NCBI RefSeq assembly: GCF_041749095.1
Contig: NZ_JBGTCA010000193.1
Coordinates: forward strand, 1 to 28,169
Length of the DNA: 28,169 nucleotides
From: Aquiflexum sp041749095
GTDB lineage: Bacteria; Bacteroidota; Bacteroidia; Cytophagales; Cyclobacteriaceae
Direction of reading: 5' to 3'
Numbering within the stretch: the stretch's first letter is position 1; each line of letters begins with the position of its first letter. Position numbers and translations under genes: made by a program. The notes under the pieces were generated by a model that was not told the origin of the DNA, did no database searches, and worked only from the letters and a program-made list of their open reading frames with translations. Shown here piece after piece: positions 7,378 through 15,824 of the stretch.

Positions 7378-8076
7378 TTAAATACTTAATTTATCAATCA
7401 GACATTCCACATTGGGATGTATCCATAGAAAAGTGGCAGGACATTGGGTTGTGATTTGTTTGGACAAAATCTGGTCAATGGCATCCTTTTTTCCTTTGCC
7501 GGTTATTAAAAAGATTATCTTTTTACTCATCATGATATCCTTCATGCCAACACAAAGCCCATAAGCAGGTTCACTTCCTTTTGACAAAGTCGGGTCATGT
7601 TGAATGGTTGATGCAGCCAATTTGGCTTTGTGGAATTCCGGTTCCAGGTAGTCATTAGGTTCATTGAAAGCGATATGACCATTTCTCCCCAATCCAAGGA
7701 TACAGATATCAAAAGGACCGTTTTGGGAAATATAGGATTTCATGTTTTCAATCTCCATCGCAACTTTTTCGGGTGCCGTGTCATAACCCTTGTATTGCTT
7801 TTCTGTAATTCCCAGAGGGCCCAACAGATGCTTTTTCAGATAGCTTTCGCAGGAATCGGGATGGGAGAGTGGGATGATTCCCCATTCATCCATTTTGACC
7901 ACTTTCATTTTATTGAATAATTCTTTATTCTCTGCCATACCGGCATACATTCCTGTGGGTGAATTCCCTGTAGCTGCACAAAAAAGCAGATCCGGCTTGG
8001 AAGTGACTTTATCCATCACTATTTGAGCAGCTTTTTGACTCATAGAATTGTAATCTTTACAGTAGGTTATTTTCAT
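7378..8076 (-). CDS. Galactosamine/glucosamine-6-phosphate isomerase-like (AgaI/NagB family)
   Basis: This 232-residue cytoplasmic protein belongs to the NagB/AgaI/6-phosphogluconolactonase superfamily. It has ATGNSPTG near residue 35, D63 in VKMDEWG, and GLGRNGHIAFNEP with N132, H134 and E139. In E. coli NagB the residue at N132 is aspartate (Asp141). Asn there, together with SKQITTQCPATFLWIH-type features near the C-terminus, matches E. coli AgaI, the galactosamine-6-phosphate deaminase/isomerase. The expected reaction converts an amino-sugar phosphate to a ketose phosphate plus ammonia. No NagA-type deacetylase or sugar kinase is in the window, so the pathway is completed elsewhere or the substrate differs. 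It is transcribed away from the sialidase and toward the SDR gene. Confidence 0.82.
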   Translation of the reverse strand: MKITYCKDYNSMSQKAAQIVMDKVTSKPDLLFCAATGNSPTGMYAGMAENKELFNKMKVVKMDEWGIIPLSHPDSCESYLKKHLLGPLGITEKQYKGYDTAPEKVAMEIENMKSYISQNGPFDICILGLGRNGHIAFNEPNDYLEPEFHKAKLAASTIQHDPTLSKGSEPAYGLCVGMKDIMMSKKIIFLITGKGKKDAIDQILSKQITTQCPATFLWIHPNVECLIDKLSI

Positions 8077-8226
8077 CTGATGAAACTAGGTTTTGAAAAT
8101 CAAGTGTATGGTTTTCATAATATACCATTTTATCCCTCATGGAAAAAGGTGTATTGAAGAGATGGATGAATTGGATGAGCAGTGGATTTAAATAAATCTC
8201 TTATTTTTATTCAAATTATTTCGCCT

Positions 8227-9405
8227 ATGTCTAACTCCATTAAATTTCTCAGCTCATTCTTTCTATTTCTTTTTGTATCATTCATACTCAAAGCTCAGGA
8301 AACCAGAGTATTCGAAGGTGGAAAAGAGGGTCATGCTATTTATCGGATTCCGGCCATTATTTCTTTGCCTAATAGAGAATTGTTGGCCTTTGCTGAAGGC
8401 AGGGTGCATGGAGCTGAGGACTTTGGGGAAATTAATTTGGTAATGAAAAGAAGCTCGGATCAAGGACAGACTTGGACTCCATTACAGATATTAATAGATT
8501 ATGATTCCCTTCAAGCCGGTAATCCTGCCCCGGTATTGGATCTCCATGATCCAAAGCATCCACAAGGTGTAGTCTACCTGTTTTACAATACCGGAAACAA
8601 CCATGAGTATGAGGTCAGGATGAATCAGGGGGTGAGAGAGGTTTGGATGATATAATCTTTCGACTTTGGAAATTCCTGGGAAGAACCTGTCAACATTACC
8701 CTACAGACGCATCGGCCAAACAATCCTCAATTTAACCCCAAATATAACTTCAAAGAAGATTGGAGGCATTACGCCAACACGCCCGGTCATGCTTTTCAGT
8801 TTCAGAAAGGGAAATTTAAGGGTAGGATATTCGTAGCCGCCAATCATTCTGTCGGTTCTCCAAAGGATAATTTTGAAGAATATCAGGCACATGGATTTTT
8901 TACTGATGACCATGGGAAAAGCTTTCAACTTTCTGAATCCATCAGATTTCCGGGATCCAATGAATCCATTGCTGCGGAACTATCAGACAATAAAATGATC
9001 ATGAGTATTCGAAATCAAAGAGGTGATATCCGGAGTAGGATTCTGGCTTACTCTAGTGATGGAGGTGCCAATTGGGATACAGCATATTTTGAAGATTCGC
9101 TTCCTGACCCTGTATGTCAGGCATCTATTATATCGATTGGCAAAAGGGATGGGAAAATGATCCTAGCACATTCGAATGCTTCGGATCCAAATCAAAGAAA
9201 TAACCTGACCATCAAAATCAGCTACGATGAAGGTACGACTTGGACAAAATCCATTTTGGTGGACAGGACTGATGATCCGAATAAATTACCTTGGACTGCT
9301 TACAGTGACCTGTTGAATATCAACAAGAATACATTGGGAATCATATATGAAAGGGCCAATTATTCTGAGATTGTTTTCAAAACATACATTTGGGAAAAGG
9401 AATGA
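8227..9405 (+). pseudogene. Exo-alpha-sialidase (GH33) interrupted by one in-frame stop
   Basis: The reading frame begins with a signal peptide (MSNSIKFLSSFFLFLFV, then KAQE) and encodes a six-bladed sialidase fold of about 392 residues. The arginine-bearing IYRIPAII motif follows the signal peptide, and there are five Asp-box-like repeats: SSDQGQTW, SFDFGNSW, TDDHGKSF, SSDGGANW and SYDEGTTW. ESIAAELSDNK and a late IIYERANYS supply the usual Glu, Tyr and Arg positions. A TAA at 8653-8655 interrupts the frame right before the second Asp box. The rest (8656-9405) continues in the same frame with no other stop or shift. A GTG at 8182 is in frame, but the ATG at 8227 gives a clean signal peptide. 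It is a fresh pseudogene, a sequencing error or a readthrough case. The enzyme would release terminal sialic acids in the periplasm or outside. Confidence 0.85.
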
Positions 9406-9412
9406 CCAGGGT

Positions 9413-10651
9413 TTAGTTCTTTTTTATTAAGGTAATCTTCCTCAAATCCAAAATGGCTCCATCCTCTTCAAAAGCTTCGTTGGATTTGAAAATCACTTTT
9501 TCATAGCCCTTATTCAATTTGATGGTGCCTATGGATTTCCTTTTGAAAGTCTCCCATGAACCTGATTTCTCCACTTTTCCCAACAACTTTTCTTTTCCGG
9601 CTGACAAAACGAATTCTTTTCCGGCCTCCTTATCAGAAACCGACCAATCCAACCAAACTTCATATTTTCCATCCATTGGTACGTCAACTTCCCACAGCAC
9701 GCTATCATTGGAGGTGAACCAGCCAAAAGCTTTCCACTCAGGCATGTATTTGATTGCGGGACCAATCCCTTTGCCATTTTCAGCGGTCAGTCGGAGTTGG
9801 CCATCTTTGGATGGCCTGACCAGTTGGGGAATATTCATGGTGTCGGCAATGACCGATCTCGTTTCATTTACATATTTGGCAATTGTCCCGATTGGTGCTA
9901 TCCAGATTCCATTGGCAGGATCATTGGCATATTCAGCCAGCTTTTTCAACATGCTCAGGTAGGTAGTCTGATTGCCGGAATGATCAGTATCATGACCTGC
10001 CAGTACCAGCCATTGCCCGTTTTTGGAAGCAGATTCGATCAGTGGCAATATTTCTTCAAATTCTTTCTGGTCCATTTCCATTCCGGTCAATTGTGCCAAG
10101 TCTGCATAAATCGGATCGGAGGGGGCTTCATCCATCCAACCTCTTCCTGCCAAAAACACCTCAGAAATCAAGGGTACTAGGCTTTCGGTATGGATTCCTT
10201 TGCCGACAAATTTCTGTCCACAGGGATAAGCATAAACGTTGGGAACGACACCCAGGAGTTTTTCGATTTCAGCATTAGCCTGCACCAGTTCTGCTCTCAT
10301 CCTGTCCAAGGTGTAATTTTCCAATGCCCGCGCTCTGGCCCAGACAAAATTTCCACTACAAGGATGCAGAATGGAATGATTGCCCATTTCATGGCCCTGT
10401 ACCACTGCCTTTTTCCAGCTTTCCAAGTCTTTTTCCACACTGGCAGGATGCACAAAGAAAGTGGCTTTGATGCCGTATTCATCCAAAAGCGGAATTCCTA
10501 ACCTTGTATTGCTGGCGCGGGAATCATCGAAACTTAAACTGAGCGCCATCTTTTTCCCTTCAGGCCATGGGAAGCTCTGGGCTTGCACCAAAGGCGGATT
10601 TACAATAGGCAATAGCAAAAGGATTTGAATGAGGATATAGTTTGATTTCAT
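9413..10651 (-). CDS. Exported polysaccharide deacetylase (NodB/CE4) with C-terminal beta domain
   Basis: This 412-residue protein has a signal peptide (about residues 1-24, ending VQAQ) and a NodB homology domain. Motif 1 is LSFDDS with D42 and D43, motif 2 is HSILHPC with metal-binding H92 and H96, and motif 3 is YAYPCGQ at 140-146. An AGHDTDHSG segment follows near residue 218. These predict metal-dependent de-N- or de-O-acetylation of a glycan outside the cytoplasm. The last 130 or so residues (from about 280) look like a separate beta-sandwich with KYEVWLDWSVSD, resembling carbohydrate-binding or DUF5077-type domains. It lies 28 nt downstream of the PVC-type cytochrome gene and is probably cotranscribed with it. 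Its stop is 7 nt from that of the convergent sialidase gene. Confidence 0.88.
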   Translation of the reverse strand: MKSNYILIQILLLLPIVNPPLVQAQSFPWPEGKKMALSLSFDDSRASNTRLGIPLLDEYGIKATFFVHPASVEKDLESWKKAVVQGHEMGNHSILHPCSGNFVWARARALENYTLDRMRAELVQANAEIEKLLGVVPNVYAYPCGQKFVGKGIHTESLVPLISEVFLAGRGWMDEAPSDPIYADLAQLTGMEMDQKEFEEILPLIESASKNGQWLVLAGHDTDHSGNQTTYLSMLKKLAEYANDPANGIWIAPIGTIAKYVNETRSVIADTMNIPQLVRPSKDGQLRLTAENGKGIGPAIKYMPEWKAFGWFTSNDSVLWEVDVPMDGKYEVWLDWSVSDKEAGKEFVLSAGKEKLLGKVEKSGSWETFKRKSIGTIKLNKGYEKVIFKSNEAFEEDGAILDLRKITLIKKN

Positions 10652-10679
10652 TTCTTCATGTTGGGTTTAAAGATTGAGG

Positions 10680-13600
10680 TTAATTGGTTTTAAGGATGAA
10701 GGCCAATAAGTCAGCCATTTCCTGTGGATTGATGTTGTTTTCAAGTGAAGGCATGGCGGAAATATCCATTACTGTCAAAGAGCGGGTATCCTGCCTCGCG
10801 ATACTTCTTTCCTGACCTCCGGCAAATCTTAGTAGGATTGCAGTCGGAGTTTCCGAAGCAATCAAACCCTGTAAATTTTCCCCATTTTGCATTTCAACCG
10901 ACCAAAGGTCATAGCCATCTGCAATGGAAAGGTTGGGAAGAAGAATGTCACTAAGGATGTTTTCCGGTCTCCTGTTTTTCATGGTTGCAAGGTCAGGACC
11001 AAATGCCAATCCCATATCCGTTCCCATCTTGTGGCAAATAGCACAGTTCTCCTGATATATGGTTTGACCTTTTAATTGTGTTCCTTTAATAGTTAGTGAG
11101 GCCTGATATTGTTGCAGGATCTCTTCACTGCTTTTTTCTTCTTTGTTGATGAGTTGCCGGGCACGGGTACGGAGTGGGATATTGGAATTGTTCATCAACC
11201 TGACACTCCTTGGCCACCCCAAATTGTTTGGTTGGATGATGCCATCTTCCATAGCATCCAACAAAATGCTGATTCTGTCATTGCTGACCAAAAAGGTATT
11301 CAATCCCTCTTCTCTTAAATTGGGTGTCAATGTTGGCCAGGATTCCACCACAAATTCAGCGACAGTGTTATCTGAAATACGGCTTAAGGCTTTAATTGCT
11401 TCCAACTGCACTGCATTTGGTTCAATTGGATTTACCAGATTTTTGAAAAAAGTTTTATTTTCCTCTGAATTGAACAGGGAAAGAAAATTGATGCCGATAA
11501 CTCTTTCATCTTCGGGCAAGCTTTTGTTTGCTGCAATGTTTTTGGCTTTTTCTTTTAAGGTTTTGGATCGGGAAGATTCAGTCACTCCAATTACTTTTAA
11601 AAGATCCAAAGAAGCCTGCCGGACCTGAATGGATGGATTTTCAAAACAGGCAGTCAACAGCATATTTTCAACAGGTCGGAAAGTTGGTCCCTGAATTTTT
11701 TTGCTTTGGAGTCCTTGGGCCAAACCGGTCAGAAGTGGCGCTTGCCAGTGACTTTCATGTTCTGAGTTGGTAATAGTGCCTTTGCTGATTAAATCCATAA
11801 TGGCATCTTTATCCAAACCGGATGCTGTCATGGCACTTAACCGCTGCACTAATTTACCATAAGCAGGATTGTCTTTCTTATAGTTTTTCAAGGTAGCCTG
11901 CATCAATGTTTTATTTTCCTCGAATGGAGCTGACAAAGCAGCTACCTGCATCCATTCATCCTCAATATTTTCAAACAATAATTTTTCCCTGGCCAAGGAA
12001 GCGGCTTTACTTTTCAAAAACCCAAGAGTACAAAGAAGTTGAAACCGTATTTTTGGATCTTTATCGGAAGTTAATTGAAGCAGGGCAGATTCCATTTCAG
12101 GGTATTCAGATAAATGAAGTTCTGCAATCTGAATGGCATTTTTCCGTACTCCCGCCTCTTTATCTAATAGGGCATTGATGATCAGTTCCGGGTTTGTTTT
12201 ACCAAGACCTTCCAATGTCCACAAGGCATGAACCCTTCCCTCAGGCTTTTGATTATTATTTGCCAATTCCAATAACTCCTCCGGAAGCTCTGAAATTTTT
12301 CTGTCCACCAAAAGTCTCTGTGCATTTCTTCTCCACCATATATTGGGGTCAGCCAATTTTAGAACCAATTCTGCATTTGTAAAATCCCCCAACTTCAATT
12401 TATCGGACCAGTCCAAGGCCTTGGTTCCTTTTGGGGTAATTCTGTAAATCCGGCCATTATCTGTACCATTATACAATGCCCCGGAATTCACGACATCCTC
12501 CGCCATCCACTCAGGGTGCTCGATATACTGCCTGTAATAATCAAGAAGGTAAAGCGCACCATCAGGACCAATATACATATTGACCGGTCTGAACCAAGAA
12601 TCGGTGGATGCCAGAAATTCCTTGTTAGGATGTTGGCGGCTGGCTTTGAAAAGTGTTCCATTGTCCGAAAGCAGGTCTATATGCAAAATATTGCTTACAG
12701 GTTCGGCTATAAAAACTGCTTTGTCATATTCGGAAGAAAAAGCAGCACCAAGATAAGCTGTGATGCCACAGGCTGAAGTCATCACTCCCAAATCGGTCAA
12801 GAGTTGATGCTCGGGATTTTTGGTGATGGGGAAGACCTCTGCGGCATTGCCATGGTCAGAAATGGATTCGGTACTCTGTGCAACCAGCAGATAGGGATTG
12901 CGGTTGAGGTACCTTGCAGGAATGACATCCTGTATGATATGGTTATTATTATTGATCACAAAGCGATGGCCCCATTTGTCAAAAGTGTGCCCAAATTGGG
13001 TTCGGCTTGCCAATACTTCAAGTTCGAAACTATCAGGGAGAAACCTGACACTCCTGCCACCTGCGTTTTGGGACAAGCGGACTTCTTCAGGATTTGCCGG
13101 AAAATGGATTTCAGAGCCTCTGTCCCCCAACAAATCTTGGTAGGTATTGGTAGATACTGCCGGTTCATGTCCAAGATAGATCCAATTGTCCAAACCCAAC
13201 CTTGGGCTGTTGACATTGTGTTGGGGGTTGGATACTGCAAATCCGGTCAGGACTATTTCCAGGATATCAGCTTTGCCGTCTCCATCACTGTCTTCCAGAT
13301 AATAAGCATGTGGAGGATCGGTTACAAGTATTCCCTTTTTCCACCTTAGGATTCCTGTAGGAAGCTTAAGGCTGTCCGCAAATACAATGCTTTGGTCCAT
13401 TTTACCATCGCCGTTGGTATCGGACAAAAGTTTGATTTTTCCACTTCCACTCAGATCTAGGGGATATCCATGCATTTCCACGACATACATTCTGCCGTAT
13501 TCATCAATTTCCATGTCCACAGGATCCGAAATCAAAGGCTCCCCTGCAATCAGTTCAATCTGGAATCCATCTTCTAATTCAAAAGTCTGAAGGGCATTTT

Positions 13601-13712
13601 CCAAAGATCTTTCCATGGGATCATTATTTGATTTTTGGCAAGAAAGGCAGGCAAACAAAAGGATTAGCAAAGGATGGAGGAGTGTTTCTACCTTAAAATA
13701 AGCTTTTGGCAT
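10680..13712 (-). CDS. PVC-type heme-binding CxxCH lipoprotein (membrane-bound dehydrogenase type)
   Basis: From the ATG at 13712 the protein has about 1010 residues. That start is preferred over an in-frame upstream one at 13763 because it puts LLILLFACLSCQKS, a lipoprotein signal with lipobox-like cysteines, close to the N-terminus. Order of domains: a beta-propeller resembling sugar/sorbosone dehydrogenases (about residues 30-430, with MYVVEMHGYP, DTNGDGKMD and YIGPDGALYLLDYYRQ), then HEAT-like helical repeats (about 450-860), then a C-terminal cytochrome c domain with C890-A-I-C-H894. This matches the architecture of the PVC-type membrane-bound dehydrogenase and heme-binding domain families, common in Planctomycetota, Verrucomicrobiota and Bacteroidota. 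It likely oxidises a sugar-like substrate in the periplasm and passes electrons to the respiratory chain. The substrate is not experimentally defined for such proteins as far as I know. Confidence 0.88.
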   Translation of the reverse strand: MPKAYFKVETLLHPLLILLFACLSCQKSNNDPMERSLENALQTFELEDGFQIELIAGEPLISDPVDMEIDEYGRMYVVEMHGYPLDLSGSGKIKLLSDTNGDGKMDQSIVFADSLKLPTGILRWKKGILVTDPPHAYYLEDSDGDGKADILEIVLTGFAVSNPQHNVNSPRLGLDNWIYLGHEPAVSTNTYQDLLGDRGSEIHFPANPEEVRLSQNAGGRSVRFLPDSFELEVLASRTQFGHTFDKWGHRFVINNNNHIIQDVIPARYLNRNPYLLVAQSTESISDHGNAAEVFPITKNPEHQLLTDLGVMTSACGITAYLGAAFSSEYDKAVFIAEPVSNILHIDLLSDNGTLFKASRQHPNKEFLASTDSWFRPVNMYIGPDGALYLLDYYRQYIEHPEWMAEDVVNSGALYNGTDNGRIYRITPKGTKALDWSDKLKLGDFTNAELVLKLADPNIWWRRNAQRLLVDRKISELPEELLELANNNQKPEGRVHALWTLEGLGKTNPELIINALLDKEAGVRKNAIQIAELHLSEYPEMESALLQLTSDKDPKIRFQLLCTLGFLKSKAASLAREKLLFENIEDEWMQVAALSAPFEENKTLMQATLKNYKKDNPAYGKLVQRLSAMTASGLDKDAIMDLISKGTITNSEHESHWQAPLLTGLAQGLQSKKIQGPTFRPVENMLLTACFENPSIQVRQASLDLLKVIGVTESSRSKTLKEKAKNIAANKSLPEDERVIGINFLSLFNSEENKTFFKNLVNPIEPNAVQLEAIKALSRISDNTVAEFVVESWPTLTPNLREEGLNTFLVSNDRISILLDAMEDGIIQPNNLGWPRSVRLMNNSNIPLRTRARQLINKEEKSSEEILQQYQASLTIKGTQLKGQTIYQENCAICHKMGTDMGLAFGPDLATMKNRRPENILSDILLPNLSIADGYDLWSVEMQNGENLQGLIASETPTAILLRFAGGQERSIARQDTRSLTVMDISAMPSLENNINPQEMADLLAFILKTN

Positions 13713-13917
13713 TATGGGATTACTTTGGATCGGGGTGATGATGCGTGGATGAATCAATGGCATTTAAGTAAACTGTTTGTTAGGTAAATTCGAGGCTAAA
13801 GTTTTTTTGGTTTTCCGTTGATTTTAAATGTAAGGAATAGCGGATTTTTATCCTAAAGGTTTTACAGGAGCAAGATCTTAAATCTGGGCTTTGGATCTTC
13901 CGCCACGGGGGAGATAA

Positions 13918-13952
13918 ATGACAAGGAGGTGCTTTTAACACAATTGAACCAA
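13918..13952. repeat. 35-bp direct repeat, copy A
   Basis: This segment matches 14066-14100 at 30 of 35 positions: both begin ATGACAAGGAG and end CACAATTGAACCAA. Copy B overlaps the right arm of the palindromic element at 13985-14073, so copy A may be the remnant right end of an older, decayed element. Confidence 0.75.
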
Positions 13953-13984
13953 TAACAGGGTGTATGAGAAGTGAAAGGCTTTCC

Positions 13985-14073
13985 CTTGTCACTTCGATCC
14001 CGATAGCTATCGTGGAGAGAAGTCTATTACCTTCAGGACAGAGAAGATTTCTCTCTACGTTCGAAATGACAAG
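13985..14073. repeat. Long palindromic intergenic element (89 bp)
   Basis: The outer arms CTTGTCACTTCGA and TCGAAATGACAAG pair with one mismatch. An inner pair, GGAGAGAAGTCT (14014-14025) and AGATTTCTCTCT (14045-14056), pairs over 12 bp with two G-U wobbles. A perfect 12-bp palindrome, CGATAGCTATCG (14001-14012), sits on the left arm as a side hairpin. This is the layout of the non-coding palindromic repeats scattered through many Bacteroidota genomes. It lies between two divergent genes, so it is not acting as an ordinary terminator. Confidence 0.8.
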
Positions 14074-14100
14074 GAGAGGCCTCTGACACAATTGAACCAA
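14066..14100. repeat. 35-bp direct repeat, copy B
   Basis: This is the second copy of the repeat at 13918-13952, differing at five positions clustered in the middle. It begins inside the right arm of the palindromic element and ends 73 nt before the alditol oxidase start. Confidence 0.75.
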
Positions 14101-14172
14101 AACCTTTATTGAATCATAAATTTGAAAAAGAATACTTTGAATTTCCCTAACTTACCTCTCAAAACCCACCTC

Positions 14173-15534
14173 ATGAACAAAAGGAACTTTGTCAAAAACA
14201 CCTCTGCCCTGATTGGGGGAGCATTGGTTTCACCCTGGATTTCCTGTTCGCCTAAAAAACCTGAAACTATGGATGCTGATTATCTTTTGAACTGGGCGGA
14301 GAATTTCCGCTTTAGCACTGACAATGTCCACTATCCCAAAACAATTACGGATGTTCAGGAACTGGTCAGAAAAAGCAATTCACTGCGGGTTTTGGGTTCC
14401 AGGCATTCCTTTAACAGGATTGCGGATTCCGAAGAGATGCTGGTTTCCTTTAACCATTTGAACAAAGTCATTTATTTAGACAAAGAAAAAATGCAGGTGA
14501 CAGTGGAGGGGGGAATTAAATATGGGGAGCTATGCACTTATCTGCATGAGAATGGTTTTGCCCTACATAACCTGGCTTCTCTGCCTCATATTTCTGTTGC
14601 AGGAACGATTGCCACGGCTACCCATGGTTCGGGATTGGAAAATGGCAACCTATCCACGGGAGTTGCTGCCATAGAATTTGTGAATGCAAATGGTGATTTG
14701 GTCAGTTTGGGAAAAGCGGATGAGGAATTCTATGGGGCGGTAGTTGGTTTGGGTGCTTTGGGTCCGGTGACCAAAGTAACATTGGATTTGCAACCGGCGT
14801 ATGAGGTGGCACAGGTGGTTTATTTGGATATGCCCATGGAATCCCTCAAAGACAATTTCCGGGAAATAATGGGTTCGGGATACAGTGTGAGTTTGTTTTT
14901 GGATTGGGCAAGTGATAAGGTTAATGAGGTTTGGGTGAAAAAAAAGGTGGTGCCGGGAGAAGTTCCTGAATTTCCGGAGGAATTTTTTGGGGCCCAAAAA
15001 GCAAGTGTCAATATGCACCCTGTTCCATCCATGTCTGCAGAAAGCTGTTCGGAGCAGTTGGGAGTGGCAGGGCCATGGTATGACAGACTGCCCCATTTCA
15101 AAATGGAATTTCAGCCCAGTGCAGGCAAAGAGCTTCAATCCGAATATTTTGTACTATTGGAAAATGGCTATGAAGCCATGATGGCGGTAAGGGAAATGTC
15201 TGAAAAAATACATCCACATCTTTTTATTTCAGAAATCCGGACCATCAAGGCAGATGATTTGTGGATGAGTACAGCTTATCAAAAGGACTCAGTTGCTATT
15301 CATACCACCTGGAAGCAGGAGATTCCGGAAGTAATGGCTTTGCTGCCCCAAATGGAAGCCACGTTGGATAAATTTAACCCCAGACCACATTGGGCAAAAC
15401 TTTTTACAATCCCTTATGAAATATTGAGCAGCAGATATCCTAAGATTGAAGATTTTAAAACGTTGTTGGCAAAATATGATCCTGAAGGGAAATTCAGAAA
15501 TGAATTCGTGGATAAAAATATTTTTGGAAAATAG
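14173..15534 (+). CDS. Exported FAD-linked alditol oxidase (AldO-like)
   Basis: From the ATG at 14173 the protein has 453 residues. It aligns from memory along its whole length with Streptomyces alditol oxidase AldO: VLGSRHSFN with H78 (the covalent FAD-histidine position in AldO), LPHISVAGTIATATHGSG, YSVSLFLDW, MHPVPSMSAESCSEQLGVAGPW, RLPHFKMEF, ELQSEYF, ISEIRTI and RPHWAKLF. Such VAO-type enzymes oxidise xylitol, sorbitol or similar polyols and make hydrogen peroxide. Unlike AldO it starts with NKRNFVKNTSALIGGALVSPWISC, a Tat-like (KR form) signal ending in a possible lipoprotein cysteine, which implies export after FAD loading. An upstream in-frame ATG at 14122 gives a longer leader that spoils this signal. 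It is divergent from the cytochrome gene. The nearby gluconolactone-type genes do not overlap its operon. Confidence 0.87.
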   Translation: MNKRNFVKNTSALIGGALVSPWISCSPKKPETMDADYLLNWAENFRFSTDNVHYPKTITDVQELVRKSNSLRVLGSRHSFNRIADSEEMLVSFNHLNKVIYLDKEKMQVTVEGGIKYGELCTYLHENGFALHNLASLPHISVAGTIATATHGSGLENGNLSTGVAAIEFVNANGDLVSLGKADEEFYGAVVGLGALGPVTKVTLDLQPAYEVAQVVYLDMPMESLKDNFREIMGSGYSVSLFLDWASDKVNEVWVKKKVVPGEVPEFPEEFFGAQKASVNMHPVPSMSAESCSEQLGVAGPWYDRLPHFKMEFQPSAGKELQSEYFVLLENGYEAMMAVREMSEKIHPHLFISEIRTIKADDLWMSTAYQKDSVAIHTTWKQEIPEVMALLPQMEATLDKFNPRPHWAKLFTIPYEILSSRYPKIEDFKTLLAKYDPEGKFRNEFVDKNIFGK

Positions 15535-15824
15535 AACCAAAAGAAATAAATATTTTGTGATAGAATTAAACAATTTTGGTAAATTAATCCATCGTTTTCA
15601 TTTACATTTATGTGGATTCAAAATACATTTCATTACCTGTCTGGAAAGAGTTTCAAACACGGTAAAGAAATTATGATCGGAGTTTGTTTATTCCAGATTG
15701 TGGGTGTCTCTCTTTTTTTGTGAGACATCTTTTTGGCTCAGTACATTGAGTTTCTATTTCGCTCAAAATTCAGGACTTTCTTATAGTCCAAGAATGATTT
15801 ATAGGTATTTTTATTAAGGTTGAT
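15535..15824. other. Intergenic region before the M64 peptidase
   Basis: No gene is seen in these 290 bp. TGTCTC (15705-15710) and GAGACA (15722-15727) form a weak 6-bp hairpin followed by TCTTTTTGG, a poor terminator candidate. No convincing promoter was found, although the DNA before 15825 is AT-rich as expected for one. Confidence 0.5.

Larger units (their letters stand above)
13713..14172. other. Divergent intergenic region rich in repeats
   Basis: These 460 bp separate the starts of the cytochrome gene (minus) and the alditol oxidase gene (plus). They hold one long palindromic element and a 35-bp direct repeat, listed separately. A minus-strand frame of 106 codons across 13780-14100 is composed of repeat DNA and shows no protein character. 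No clear promoter consensus was found for either gene. Confidence 0.6.

Noticed and set aside
8995..9405. A separate gene for the second half of the sialidase
   Set aside because: It is in the same frame as the first half, starts at an internal Met, and has no separate start signal; it is the tail of one interrupted gene.
11143..11628. A 161-codon frame antisense to the cytochrome gene
   Set aside because: It is a shadow of the well-supported minus-strand gene, and no domain or independent start is seen.
13780..14100. A 106-codon minus-strand frame
   Set aside because: It lies across the palindromic element and direct repeat; composition and structure are explained by repeat DNA, and no domain or signal is seen.
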